This document shows, one piece after another, positions 10,403 through 22,816 of a DNA stretch of 64,000 bases (position 1 is the first letter of the stretch; the number at the start of each line of letters is the position of its first letter). The stretch is taken from contig CP154956.1 of the NCBI GenBank assembly GCA_039621445.1, positions 33,763,437 through 33,827,436 of the forward strand, written 5' to 3'. The DNA is from Euglena gracilis (Eukaryota > Euglenida > Euglenophyceae > Euglenales). The notes under the pieces were generated by a model that worked only from the letters and a program-made list of their open reading frames with translations, had not been told where the DNA came from and did no database searches. The translations under genes were made by a program, and so were the position numbers.

Positions 10403-10975
10403 CTAATGATTGGGGCCCATGGCAACCAACAGCTGGAGAGAGGTGGCCCTCAAACACCCATTCCTTTGGATGCAAAGAAGTGGTGAACCTTTACCACTGC
10501 ATTGGGTGCATCAAAGCTGTGGGACCCACTCCCCCCAAATTATGCACAAAAATCGGTGTTTTTTTTTACGTTTTTCAAGGGAAAAATGGCAAAGAAAACC
10601 ATAAAACGGACTCCGGCCGGACACGTCCCGGGTGTTTCAGGTGCCAAATTTTGTCTTCTTGTAACGCAGTCCTGTTGCACAAAAGGTGTTCAACAGTCAC
10701 AGGTCGTTTGCACGTCATCAATTCATTACATTTAACTGCCAAACGCATGACGCCAAAACAACAGGCCGTTCGGGCCGGGAAACAGCAGTGCAAATGTACA
10801 CACGTAAGGCAGGCAAATTTTGGCCAGTCACATGCCGTGTTCCAGTGAACACTCCACACCACCTCTCACCACCAATTTCATCACCACGTAATCTTGGTGC
10901 AAATCATTGGTTGGCGTGAGGAATTGCGTTCGCCAGCCGTCACGGAGCAGGAGATGGTATCCCACAACTGATGTG
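10403..10975. other. interior of the 4.6-kb element, no gene called
   Basis: A 122-codon frame (10480-10848) has several Cys pairs (CIGCIK, CFRC, CKC), but its codon use is flat and no family is recognised. It could be a decayed zinc-finger fragment or chance. Confidence 0.3.
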
Positions 10976-10977
10976 TT

Positions 10978-11400
10978 TTGATGCGCGCATTTGCGCAAAT
11001 AAACAAACTTTGTTTGTGTGCTCTAAGGCCCTACAAACACATCATTTTGAAGCGGTTTATTAACGTTTGATGCGCGCATTTGCGCAAATGCGCGCATCAA
11101 CAAAAGTGTCTTTATTTGCCCAACACGTCCATCACGTTTTTAAACCTTCTAGTTCATGGTCCTTAAGATGTCTTTTAACACGGAAGGAAACGTACGTGTT
11201 TGGTGGGCGGAAATGCGCGCATCAAACGCATTTGGTGGTGCGCGCATTTGCGCAAATGCGCACATAAACAAATTTGTTGGTGCGCGCACTGGCGCCCATA
11301 AACACGTCATTTTATCATCATCGGTGGACGTTTATTTGCGCAAATGCGCGCATCAAACACAATTGTTTTTTTTTGCGCAATTGCGCGCATAAACACACAT
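10978..11400. repeat. right subterminal palindrome cluster of the 4.6-kb element
   Basis: Units of TGATGCGCGCATTTGCGCAA and GCGCAAATGCGCGCATCAA repeat seven or more times, mirroring the left cluster. The remaining sequence to the right end is unremarkable apart from one more unit at about 11738-11757. Confidence 0.7.
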
Positions 11401-11978
11401 CAGTTGCGTGATGACTGGCTCACGTAGTCTGGGTGCCTGTGGTGTTGTTATCTAATGAGGCTCAGTGTGTTCTTACCGGTGGTGGCAGTGTCCAAGCCAG
11501 TTCAGGCAGCACGTCAGCACCGTTTCCAAGTGTCGTCACAAGGGGTGTGTGCCTCTCTCCCGTTTGATGTACAACAGCACAAGTCTCACCCTCCGTCCTA
11601 TTAACGTCACCTGGCAAGCAGCATGCACAGCAGACCACTGGGAGTCAATCCCCTCCAGTGGAGGGGTGTCATAGCTCATATATCGTGTTCCGGCTGTCAG
11701 GGTACAGGGTCCCAGGGGTTACAAAAAAATCGTAAATTTGCGCAATTGCGCGCATCAAAAGGAAAAAAGCTTAAGTGCGAATTCGGCCGCCTAAGAACCG
11801 TCCCCACTGCCTGCCCCACTGACAAACACCCATACACCGTGAGTCACACAAACAACAGCCGGACGTAACCCCGCACACACAATTCACAATACAGACTCCA
11901 GCAACACCCCCCCCCCCCCCGACCAGTGTGGGCTGCCTGCCCCCCAGTCCCGCCTTCCCCCTCCCCTGGACGTCACAG

Positions 11979-12104
11979 CACAGCCCCGGCATCCTCACCG
12001 CCAGCGTGTTGCGCAGCGGGCTGCCATCGATGTTTGATGCCAGCATCACCGGAGCCTGCCCAGGGTCTGACGTGGGGAGCTTGTTGCCGCCATCCCTCAT
12101 CACA
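11979..12104 (+). CDS. exon of gene 1
   Basis: A good acceptor (CCCCTGGACGTCACAG) opens 42 codons in phase 0 starting HSPGILTASVLRSGLPSMF, continuing DASITGACPGSDVG and ending PPSLIT at a strong ACA|GTGCGT donor, also phase 0. Codons mostly end in G or C. The complementary frame is open too, but its splice borders are poor, so the plus strand is preferred. No domain was recognised. Confidence 0.5.
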
Positions 12105-12570
12105 GTGCGTGCACGGGTGCGCCTTTTAGAATCACAGTTTTGGATCGCCAGGAGGTATGTTTGTTAGGGCACTGGGCACTAACTAGAGACGTACTGGGAA
12201 TGCCTGAAATGAAGGACTTTGCAGCAAAACTTTTTTGAACTTTATTGGGGGTTTCTGGTTACAAACCAATCACCACTTTCCTGTCTGTGGTCCGGACCTT
12301 TTTTTTTTTTTTTGTTCTGGTGTGAGGGTGTTGCACATTTAATCCAGCTGTGGTTTCCCCGGCTCAGGGGCTGACACACATTGCGCACTGCGCGCAATTC
12401 GGGCATTGTGCGCTTTTCGGGGATTTAATTGGGGAGTGGAGGGGGTGGCCCCACCTCAGGGCTGGATGGGAATTCTGGAAACCCAATGGGTGGCGGGTGG
12501 TGGGGTTGGGATCGACCACCCCTCCCCTGCCTCTTCCCGTTTTCCCCGAGGCCGCCAACTTTTACAAAAG
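12105..12570. other. intron, no gene seen
   Basis: It contains decayed pieces of the TGCGCACT family (12110-12200, 12375-12425) and a T run at 12301-12313. The C-rich part near 12500-12570 leads into the element that follows. Confidence 0.4.
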
Positions 12571-12942
12571 TACCCCCCCCCCCAATAGTAAATCCCCCAG
12601 TTTATTATTTGGACACTTGAAGTCGGGGTCTAGGGGGGGGGGTATACTTTGGGCAAAAAAATTCGAAGTCCAAAATCGACTAAAAATCCCTCCACAGGCT
12701 CCAATGGACACTTTCTTGGCATTGGTGGGTTTTTGCTTGAAAAATTGGTGCTTTTTTTGGCATATTTTCTGCACCAATTTCATTCATTTTGCCATTTTTT
12801 TGCAACATTTCTGCTGCTGCTTTTTTTTGTATGCCTTCACAGCTGCCAGAGGAGGGGTTTATTATTTGGGCGGCCGAAGTCGGTCCTCGGGGGGGGGTTA
12901 TTATTTGGGGGATTTTATTATTTGGGAGGGGGTTTTATTCCT
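12571..12942. mobile_element. C/G-capped element, TTATTATTTGGG family
   Basis: It begins with a C run and CCCCCAGTTTATTATTTGG and ends with repeated GGTTATTATTTGGGGG and TTTTATTATTTGGGAGGG blocks. Similar blocks bound the elements at 26040-26450 and 54885-55260. A block of the GAAGTCGGTCCTCGGGGG type is repeated at both ends. Non-coding. Confidence 0.5.
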
Positions 12943-13121
12943 TCAAGTCAAAGTATTCCTTCGGCGCTTTCGGCTCCGGCGGAATTATCGCTTGCAAAGT
13001 GCTATGGTGGGTTGGGTGGGTCCCAACCCCATCCCTTGAAGGGGGGGGTCGACCCTCCACCAGGCCTTCCCGAAATCCCTGCCCCACCACTCACCCACGT
13101 GAAGTCAATCCCTGGGGTCAC

Positions 13122-13202
13122 CTGCCAACCGCCCCGCCGGTGACGCAGCTCGTGTAGGGTGTAGTGCAGTGCGTGTATGTCCGCTTCGCCAGGCCCCTGC
13201 GC
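13122..13202 (-). CDS. possible minus-strand exon
   Basis: On the minus strand an ATACAGCAG acceptor opens 27 codons reading AQGPGEADIHALHYTLHELR, then HRRGGWQ, ending at CAG|GTGACC in phase 0. The amino acid pattern looks natural and the donor is strong, but no partner exon could be assigned and no family is recognised. Confidence 0.35.
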
Positions 13203-14526
13203 CTGCTGTATGTTCATTATGGGAGGGCCTGTCCTGGTATAGGACCCAATTGCAAAAAAAAAGGAATTTGGTCTTTTAGCCCCTTGGTTTAGGAGCTATT
13301 TCAGAGCACTTCGTTTGCCTTCTTGTCATTTCGAAGTCACTGGTACCTTTGAGCATTCTCCATTCCAGAGTGTTGGAGTGTTGGGTTCTGCTTGAAAAAG
13401 TTCTTGCCAAGATGCATCGCCATGTCCCATGACAGTGGTCCCTGAATTTGCACGTTGCATTGTAAATACTTGTTTCGCATTCCGACTAATAAGTTGTATG
13501 ATTTTGTATCTGTACTGCTGCACAGTGCAGTCGATACCCACAGCAAACTGGGCAAACTCATGTTTCTTTGGTGGGGTATTGTGGGCTCTTCTCACAAACT
13601 CCTTGTGGCCAGCGAAACCCACCCCTATGGCAGAGGTTGCAGTCGTGCTTCCGTCAGCCAGCCATGGTTTCCCTTGAAGATGCCACTGCGTTTCCTTGTG
13701 ATTGCTGGCCTGGGAAATTAGGTGTTGGGGACTCCTGGATGGCCTTGCCGCTCAACCCTTTCTTTTAGGAAAAAAAATCAGACCACCCCCCATCTCCTTC
13801 CTGTGGCCCTGTGTTTGTTGTCTGCCTGTGATCCTGGTCGGTCCCATTCCTTGAAGAGCGTGATTGATTCCTCTGCTGAGGGACCAAAGAGGAGCCTGCC
13901 CACAAACGTTGCCATTGCACACCGGTTGGTTTGGGCCAGGGTGGACCGTCGCACGCGCCCTGTCCCTCAGCCCTCTCCCCGGGCCTGAGTGGAAAGCCCT
14001 GTGGGGAGTGAATGGGTGGGCGGGTCGCCCACCCCCGCCCCGCCTCGGGTTTACCCTGGCGCGGTTTCCTCTCAAAGAAATGGTCTGCGCCTTCCGCACG
14101 TTTGCAACTGTTCTTGAGCTGCCCAACGATGGGTGGCGGGGGGCATCTCTTTAAGGAGGGTCACACCTCTCCCGGGGGGTCTCTCCAGCCTGTGAGCAGG
14201 CAGGGGGGGGGCAGGGGTGAGCAGTTCTGGTGGGAGAGGCGCCCGGCGGCCCCGCCCTGCCCGCGCTCCCTCCCCTCCGTAGCCGGATGGCGCCGCCCCA
14301 GGGGGGCGGCGGGGGGCCGGGGCCATCGCCGGCGCTGCTGACCGCCGCCTTGGCCGGGTGTGGCCCGCCCCTCCCCTGAAGCTGATCGCTGTTTGCTGGG
14401 GGGGAGTTCGACATAAGGAAGGTGTGTGGGGATAGAGGAGGGGAGTCCCCCCCTCCCTCCTGGACTAGAGGGAGGGGGTCTGGACCCCCCATCTGCCACA
14501 GGGGGGTCCGGACCGACCCCGCAGGG
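13203..14526. other. mostly non-coding, GC-rich patch at 13900-14400
   Basis: 13203-13900 is mixed sequence without exon signatures. 13900-14400 is GC-rich with several open frames on both strands (for example plus strand FPLKEMVCAFRTFATVLELP near 14070), but borders and phases could not be settled, so no exon is called. Confidence 0.3.
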
Positions 14527-14680
14527 TACAGCAGGGATTCCCACAAATTCCTGCCACAAATATTCACAAATAAGCATGAACCAGCACGCATTTGGGAATT
14601 TTCCAACATCATGAATAATCATGAATGGCCACGAACAACCATGAATAGTTATGAATGGGATTTTCCTCAATTGTGAACCT
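14527..14680. repeat. partial relative of the CACGAAT element
   Basis: It starts CAGCAGGGATTCCCACAAAT, like the left end of the element at 19844, and continues with CATGAATAATCATGAATGGC-type units, ending near GAATGGGATTTTCCTC. It is a diverged or truncated copy. Confidence 0.5.
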
Positions 14681-15006
14681 GTCCCTCTGAAAATAGTTTT
14701 ATCCATCAGGGAATTAATTTGTTTGTTTACCCAAATGGGAAAAGGGTGATAATTACTGTCCCTTTTACTCTCTGCAACCCTCTCTCTGTGATCTCATCTG
14801 TGCCTCCCAACTCTCCATCATCATTACCAGAGTCATCATCCCATCTCTTGACGTGTTTTACTCCTGATGAATAGGGGAACAGGTGGCTGGTGTTGGGCAA
14901 GAAGAAGGACCTAAAGGTGGGGAAAGGTTCAAAGCTTCGGGGGGGAGCAGCATTCATTTTACAAATAGGTTTAAAATATACAAGATAACTCAAGAAAAGC
15001 AACAAT

Positions 15007-15360
15007 TTGACACATGAGTTTGCTTTTTGGCACTTCTTTACTAATAGGTCGACCGCAAATGAAAAGAAAATTTTACTTCTGGGGACAGAGGAGGATGATA
15101 AGTGCTGTCAAAAGGTCAAGGCAATTGGGACGAACTGCGAGCTGGTGGTGGACCTTGAGGACGTGTTTGTTTGTTTGTTTGAATGCACGGTGCACCAAGG
15201 TGGATTGCAGAAACAAGTTAGGCCCGAAATGGCCGAAATGGCCAGTAATGGTCTGATGATGGCAGAAAATAATGGCCTCCAGTTCCACCTCACTCTCTTT
15301 CCTGAATCGGCGTTGCTGAACTCCTTGGGGGGAACACCTTACCGACCTTACGACCTGTGA
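15007..15360 (+). CDS. 117-codon open frame, unrecognised
   Basis: The frame starts at an ATG and ends at a TGA. It includes the acidic stretch ELVVDLEDVFVCLFECTVH and ends LLNSLGGTPYRPYDL. Codon use is less GC-biased than that of the recognised exons, there is no homology that can be named, and the Met start may be coincidental. It could be a terminal exon or chance. Confidence 0.2.
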   Translation: MTHEFAFWHFFTNRSTANEKKILLLGTEEDDKCCQKVKAIGTNCELVVDLEDVFVCLFECTVHQGGLQKQVRPEMAEMASNGLMMAENNGLQFHLTLFPESALLNSLGGTPYRPYDL

Positions 15361-16650
<1,290 letters not shown>

Positions 16651-17908
16651 CCTCTCCCCCTGGGAGCGCCGCTCTTCTGGTCACTCTCCCCGCGGCAACG
16701 TGTGGCCGAGGCATGCATGGTGCCCTGTTTGCTGTGCAACGGTTCAGTGTTGCTCGTATTTTCTGGAGAAAAATGCCAAAAACATTTCACAGTCCCCTGC
16801 CTCCCTTGGCGAATAAGTGGCACAGGTCGGAGCAGACGTTCATTTGGTGTGGTACACCAAGGTTGTCATTTTATGCTTCAAATGTAGACACAAACAATGC
16901 TTTACAACCTGTGGACAAACCCAAAAGTTTTTGTGGTTCCCTTGCACCAAAATTTTTTTTGTGAATCACTTGTCGACACCAAATTTTTTTGTGACTGTTG
17001 CCTGTGCTCCATACTCATCTCTCTTGCATAAGGCCATCTTTGGCCGAAAGTGGTACCCCCCCCCCCCTCGCTGCCCAAATAAGCAACCCTGTGGTCGTTT
17101 TCACCCGACACCCAAATATCCGCAAAACCCTGTTTTCATTTTCAGAAATCTGAATATGAGCAACTTTGATTTTGCTTCATTTCCGAGATATTTTGGAAAC
17201 ATCGATTTTTTTTACCCTCGAAAACAGCCCAAAATGACCCCAGAAATGGGCCAAAAGTGGCCGAAAAATGGCCGTAACTCGGGCTACACGAAGAGTTGGG
17301 GGGAAAATAAAGCATGGTTGGATAGGGCATTCCAAGGGCTTCATTTTTGCTCTCCGGACTTTTCCTTTGAATTTGCTACACTGTCGAGATATTTTGGAGA
17401 AATCGATTTTTTGAGCAAAAAAGAACGGCCCAAAAAACACCCCAAAATGGCCGTTTTGGGCCACAAAAGCGCGCCGAAACACGGGCCAGGTGTGTCGGCG
17501 GCCAAAACGGCGAACGGGGGGGGGATAAAGGTCCTCCGGGGGTACATTTCGTCAGACCGACATTTCGGGAAATAATGTACGTTTTCTCGAGATATTTGCG
17601 AAAAATCGATTTTTGACCGATTTTTGGACCTCGGCGAAATGGCAGAGTCGGCAGGGGGGGGGGCAGGCCAATCCTACCCCTTCGCGGGTGAATAACTCAG
17701 GCCTGGCGGGGAGCTGGGGGTCAAACGGAGGTGATTCGGAAAATAGAAATCCAGTCGCTCGCAACTGAAAAAAAATTCTGGGAACCGGGCCGGGATCATG
17801 GTGATAATCTGCCGGTTCCCGAGGTGGCCCGGGGGGACGGGGGGCCGGGGGAGGAGGGGTTGAGCCCCCCCTTTTCCCCAGGGGTAAGCTTCGCTCTTAC
17901 CCATGAAG
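16651..17908. other. non-coding, CCAAAATGGCC-rich
   Basis: The block 17140-17640 has repeated GAGATATTTTGGA, AATCGATTTTT and CCAAAATGGCC fragments, suggesting an older mini-element. A small hairpin GGGTAAGCTTCGCTCTTACCC-like block lies at 17882-17902. No exon is seen. Confidence 0.35.
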
Positions 17909-18397
17909 CAGGGGGGGGAAATGCAACTTGGCCCTTCAAATTATGCAAGTCAAAAAAAATGCAAACAAATGCAAAAAAAAATGCAACTTGCATAAAATCC
18001 ATGAGAAAAAGGCTGGAATGTATCAGAGTTTTGCTGCCTAAAATCCGTAAACATGTGACAATGCCAGTGTACCTGTCAATGATTCACAAAGAAGACCTCC
18101 TGGAAGACAACGGCAAGCACTGAGACCCCACAGACCCCAGGCAACTGCAGAGGGACCAGAGACAAAACATGACATATGGCGACCAACAACAAAAAAATCT
18201 TCCAGGGCAAAATATTTCATGCAAAAAAATGAAAAAAATGCAAAAAATGCAAACATATGGCGACGAACTACAAAAAATTTTCCAGGGCAAAATATTTTAT
18301 GCAAAAAATGCAAAAAAATGCAAAAAATGCAAATTTCGGAAAAACCTGAATACGCAAAAAAATGCAAATTATGCAAGTTGCATATCCCCCCCCCCTG
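17909..18397. mobile_element. 489-bp inverted-repeat element with ATGCAAAA motif
   Basis: Left end CAGGGGGGGGAAATGCAACT and right end (complement) CAGGGGGGGGGGATATGCAA form inverted repeats. The interior is dominated by ATGCAAAAAA units. Flanks CATGAAG and CATAAAG may be a 7-bp target duplication with one mismatch. The CAGGG terminus matches the two hAT-like elements at 19844 and 59330. Non-coding. Confidence 0.65.
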
Positions 18398-19843
18398 CAT
18401 AAAGGGATAAGAGCTCAGCGACCCCCCCCAATATAAACAACCGATGGAAATGTCTGGAGACCTAAATTGAAACCCAATCTAACAGTATTTTGATTTCCCC
18501 ACAACTCGCAAATGCCTAGCCCAAATTACGGCCATTTTTCGGCCAATTTTGGCCATTTTGTACAGTTTTGGCCTGTTGATTTAGCCGTTTTCGGCCATTT
18601 TGGGGTCAAGAAGTCGAAAAAAATGGGAAATTTTTTTTTACCCGAAACGATGTTTTTTGGCATCCCGGACCCGGAAAACCTGTTTTTGAGCCGAAAATGA
18701 GCGGTTTTCGACCCGCCGCCCGTTTTGGGCCCGAAACCCATGGAGTTCGGGTCAACCCTGGGTCAAAACAGTCGAAAAAATCCAAGAAAAGGGGGATGGG
18801 GGTATGGGGGGGGTCTCTGAGCTGTTACTATTTCAGAAGTTACTGTAGAATCACTGAAAGTTATTGTAAATTGCCTGTGTGTAATTTGTAAATCATGGTT
18901 ACGCGGGGTTTTTGTGCTGATCTTTGCGGCTTTCCATTAAGTGCAAGTCCCATTAAGAGCTCAGCATTACTCAAAACCTGGTTATATCTTCCTTCTTCTG
19001 GCACACATCTCCCGATCTATAAGAATAAATGCCTTGAAAGGCTCTCCCTGATTGGTCCATGCGTTGATGTGTCATGAAGTTTTTGGTTGACAACCACAAC
19101 CAGGTATTTATGGGAAGCCCTTTGGTTTGGAGATGGTGGGGGGGTCCAACTGGGTTCAATATAAAGAGGGTGGTGACCGACCCCCCCCCCCCCCGGGTGG
19201 GAATCGGGTGACTGGTTTCTGAAAAGTGTCTGACTGATTTTTTGAAAGTGGAAAGTGACCCCTCCCTCTCCCCCAGAGTCAGTAAGCAATGATGTGTTCT
19301 GAACCCCCCAGGGAAAAATGGCAACAAAAACAAAAAGCAAGAACAAAAAAATACTAATATCTGGCAAAAGACAGGGAACAATCAGGAAAAAACTGCGGGT
19401 TTGTGGACGGGTAAAGGCCCGGATACAGGCCAAAACTGGTCAAAAATTCCTGATTTCTCTTTGAAAATAAATCAAAGAATGCTGGACCAGACCACCAGAC
19501 CACCAGGGACAGGTTCCAAAAAATGGCGAAAAATTTTTCTTCCGGCGCACAGCGTCGGAAAATGAACAAAAAGCGCTTTTTTCCCTCACTTTTGAGCATA
19601 TTGCCCGGTTTTAATTTTTTGTTGTTTTACACATAAAATATGTGCAAAAAAAACAAAAAATGACACCCCCCAACATCTAGGGGGGGGGCCAACCACCTCA
19701 CCCCCAGGGGGGGGGGTTGGGACCCTCCCACCTACCTCAAAACCCTTTTTTGGAAAAATGGAAAAAAATGTTTCTCCATTTTTTTGCCTTTCTCAGGCTG
19801 GTATTTCTGAAAGGTTTTCAGAAATTTCAGAAAAGGTTTTCAG
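18398..19843. other. non-coding
   Basis: Contains GGCCATTTTCGGCC-type stretches (18530-18620), C runs at about 19181-19194 and 19660-19710, and a hairpin CCGGCGCACAGCGTCGG near 19542. No exon is seen. Confidence 0.35.
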
Positions 19844-21280
19844 CAGGGATTCCCTCTGATTCGTGGCACGAATAATCACGAATAATCACGAATCACCACG
19901 AATTTTGGATTTTTCGAAATCACGAATAATCACGAATATCACGAATAACCACGAATGAGATTTTTTCCTGGGAAATTTTTTGCTTTACAAATATAGTCAT
20001 TCAGCATTCGGAATTGTGTTTTATTTGTTCTTTAGAAAATGTCTTCTTCGGATTCTGACGATGAAGGTTGAGGACCGCTTCACTGTTGTGCAACAACACT
20101 GGCCGCGAGCGACTTTGCTTTCTGCTTTTGTGATGGATCATGTTTTCAGCCAAAAAGGGGTTTGTTTGGACAATGGAACGCTGACACAATGATGAGTCAT
20201 AGGTACAACGTTGGCAACTATCCGTACCCCCCCTTTCCAACGACCGGGCTTGTCTGACAACCACCCCCTCCCCCGGTCAGAGATGATCTTTTTGTATACA
20301 TACGATGTTGGTTTGGCCAAAATTGCTAAAAGTTGGCCAAAAACAGTCAAAAATGACCAAACATGGTTAAAAATGGCCAAAGGGGGCCCAAATGGCCAAA
20401 AGCCAAAAAAAAAATGGCAATAAAGAACAAAAATGGCTAAAAGTCACCGAAAATCGCCCAAAGTGGCCAAAAATGGGCCAAAGGGGGCCATAGTGTGGCC
20501 AACCGTTGCCAAAGGTGGCCAAAAGCGACCAATCAAGGCGAAAAGTGGTTAAAATGCCTAAAAATACCCCAAAAATGCGCAAAAATGGCCAAAAATGGCC
20601 AAAAGTGCCAACCATAGTCAAGAAATTGTAAGAATGGCCAAAAACAGTCCAAAATGGCCATATGCCCCCATCTTCGGTCAATTTTCCTCCGATTTGGGGT
20701 CCACCCCCCCCCCTTGTCAAATGACGGGGGAGGGGGGGGTCAGCCAGCAGCCTTTTTCTAGCCAGCCCAAAATTTCCAGCCTCTGAGCTAGGCCCCCCCG
20801 AAGGGGCCTTAACCAACGCCCTGCTGCTAGGGCGGTCCATAAGGGACAGGAAGTTTTTTTTTCCCCGTTAAGGACCGCCCCCCCCGGCCTAAGGCCCGGC
20901 GAAGGGCGACCAGGGATTTGAACGGGGGTCCAAAATTCAAAGTCAAAAACACACTTTTTGACGTTTTGGGTGGATGGATGACAATTCAAGGATGCCAGAA
21001 ATCACTTTTTTTTTACAAAGTCGACCCATTTTTTTTTGCCAAAATATGGCCACTTTCTTGGTCACTTTCCCCTGTGGATTTTTCATTGAATGTGTGTACC
21101 TTTTTGCTTAAGGACCGCCCTGCTTCCTGCTGGCATCCCAGCAGTCCATCAGTTAGCTGAAAACCGGGCGGATTTTTGGAACCACGAATGATCACGAATA
21201 ATCACGAATAATCACGAATTATCACGAATAATCACGAATCAGAAATGGCGGTCCCCACCACGAATGGGAGGGAATCCCTG
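19844..21280. mobile_element. 1.4-kb hAT-like non-autonomous element with CACGAAT arrays
   Basis: The left end CAGGGATTCCCTCTGATTCG and the complement of the right end CAGGGATTCCCTCCCATTCG are near-perfect inverted repeats. TTTTCAG flanks both sides (19837-19843 and 21281-21287), extending to 8 bp (GTTTTCAG) if the terminal G is counted as shared. CAGGG ends with an 8-bp duplication are typical of the hAT superfamily. Both subterminal regions are arrays of CACGAATAAT. No transposase is present, so it would need one in trans. Confidence 0.75.
20310..20670. repeat. TGGCCAAAAA array inside the hAT-like element
   Basis: About 25-30 degenerate copies of GGCCAAAAATGG-type units, plus-strand purine-rich. 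It forms the core of the element at 19844-21280 and has no sustained coding frame. Confidence 0.75.
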
Positions 21281-21287
21281 TTTTCAG

Positions 21288-22459
21288 TTGTTTACCAGAT
21301 CTCAATGGTCTCTGTTGACCATTGTAGACATTGTAGACACGGCAAACCTGAATCTGGAAGACGTTTGCAAATAAATATGATTGCTAATCATATTGAATCC
21401 ATCCTGTTGAACTATAAAATTTTCTTTCCTTTTTTAAAATTCAAAAAAGCAACAAAAAGAATAGAATAACGAATGGCGATTCACCGGCAGTGAAACGTAC
21501 CGGGGATTTCGGTTGGCCACGTTTCATTACTGGTCCCCCTCACAATTTTGCTTTGGGATAATGTGATCCCGCGGAGAACTTTTTGCCGAAAGTTAGGCCT
21601 GACTTTAGGCCTAAGTTTAGATCCCATTTTAGGCCCAATTTCGACGTAACTTTTTTCCTAACTTGCAACCCTCACCCCATTCCATTCTCTAATCCCAGTC
21701 CTTGAACAGAAGTGGAAGAGAATAAACGTGAATCGGGTGCAAATTTCCAAAATTCAGAGTTGGCCTTAGAAGTGGGAACCCCGCCCCCACGTTTCGCTAC
21801 TGGGACCCCCTGGGGGGGCCAGTAGTGAATCGTCGCCTTATGGATTTCCCCCTTTGCTGCTATGCTGCCTTTCTCCAAATTGAGTCTTAAATGTGTTCCT
21901 TAATGGGTGCCAAAAGAAACTTGCTAAAATTCAAAAATTCAAAGAAGCCCCAAAATGCAAATTGGTCGATTTTTGTCTTTAAAAAACCCCCTCAAAAATA
22001 AGATAGGTCGTGAATGCATTTTCTTATGTGGGCATGAAACAACCAGGACAAAAATATATAATGCGAAAATTTCTTGTGAAAATTTATTTTTTGGTGCCAT
22101 CTAAATTTCAACTGCTTTTATTTTTTTAATTTAATTCAATTTAAATCAATTTAATTTAATTCATCTGCACCCATGTAATGTAAGGTAAAAAACATCAAAA
22201 CTTAGGGAGGAAGGGGGAGGGGAAAATGCTATTCATCTTTATGTTTATTTCACAATAGTTCGGGTTCAAATATTTTTCTGTGTCATTTCAGTTCCAAGTC
22301 AGTATGCCAAAGCACATTGTTTCAAATAGTTTTAAACTTTTTTTTTTAACCTGTTGTGCAGAATTATTAGGGCGGAAGAGTGTCGGAGACAACATTGGGA
22401 TTAACTTTTTGTGTTCCATATGTCCCCAACCGCGCATTCATTTGCCCCCCCTTCGGTAG
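21288..22459. other. AT-rich non-coding stretch
   Basis: Low GC, with (TTAAAT)-like runs near 22115-22165 and a T run at 22338-22348. No exon, RNA gene or element boundary was recognised. Confidence 0.4.
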
Positions 22460-22600
22460 GTCTGTGGGTCTCCACCGGCCCATCGGCCCCGCCGGCCCCA
22501 GCACTACGCCTCCCCCGCCGCGCTGGACCGGCCGCCCCAGTGCCGGCCCCTGTCCGGCCCCCCACTGCACTGTTGGCGGCGGACCCCGTCGTGCCAACCG
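22460..22600 (+). CDS. Ala/Pro-rich exon, probable upstream exon of the GNAT gene
   Basis: After CTTCGGTAG the frame reads LWVSTGPSAPPAPALRLP, then PVRPPTALLAADPVVPT, ending at CCG|GTGTGT in phase 1. Codons are GC-biased. The next exon (22738) begins with the two bases needed to complete the Gly codon. It is Pro/Ala-rich without a domain. Attachment to the acetyltransferase is inferred from strand and neighbourhood. Confidence 0.38.
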
Positions 22601-22737
22601 GTGTGTGCCCCGGGAAGCGGAAGGCAAGAGGGGCAGGGGGAGGTAGTGTTCAGTATGGAGACCTCTGCCGTTGGGCTCCCCGCATCTCCCCCCCCCCCCG
22701 CCACACCGTTCCAAGAACGCCGCCTCTGCCCCCGCAG

Positions 22738-22816
22738 GCAGCCGGCTGGGGTACACGGAGGTCGGCATCGGGGGTGCCCCGCCCCCCTACGGCATGGCCG
22801 AGGCACTGGCGGCAAG
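22738..22816 (+). CDS. short exon with a possible GC donor
   Basis: A C-rich tract and CCCGCAG open a frame reading GSRLGYTEVGIGGAPPPYG, then MAEALAA, with strong codon bias. The only reasonable donor is AAG|GCAAGC, a typical non-canonical GC donor. The phase matches the preceding exon. Function unknown. Confidence 0.42.

Larger units (their letters stand above)
7192..11795. mobile_element. 4.6-kb non-autonomous DNA transposon with long inverted ends
   Basis: Left end CTTAGGCGGCCTAATTCGCA and right end (reverse complement) CTTAGGCGGCCGAATTCGCA form inverted repeats that continue, with few mismatches, for about 70 bp through AAGCTTTTTTC and the GATGCGCGCA block to AAATTTACGATTTTTTTG. The element is flanked by AACCG (7187-7191 and 11796-11800), a probable 5-bp target duplication. 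Its subterminal parts are filled with palindromes of one motif, GCGCATTTGCGCAAATGCGC. No transposase frame was found in 7200-8388 or 10403-11795. A second inverted-repeat element (8389-10402) is nested inside. It lies in an intron of gene 1. Confidence 0.78.

Noticed and set aside
7675-11400. CRISPR-like array, because of regularly recurring palindromes
   Set aside because: Spacing is irregular, units occur in both orientations, and they belong to a eukaryotic inverted-repeat transposon.
16817-17575. A 252-codon plus-strand frame with Cys residues (FKCRHKQCF)
   Set aside because: Flat codon use, includes repeated GATATTTTGG and CCAAAATGG blocks, no recognisable zinc-finger spacing across it.
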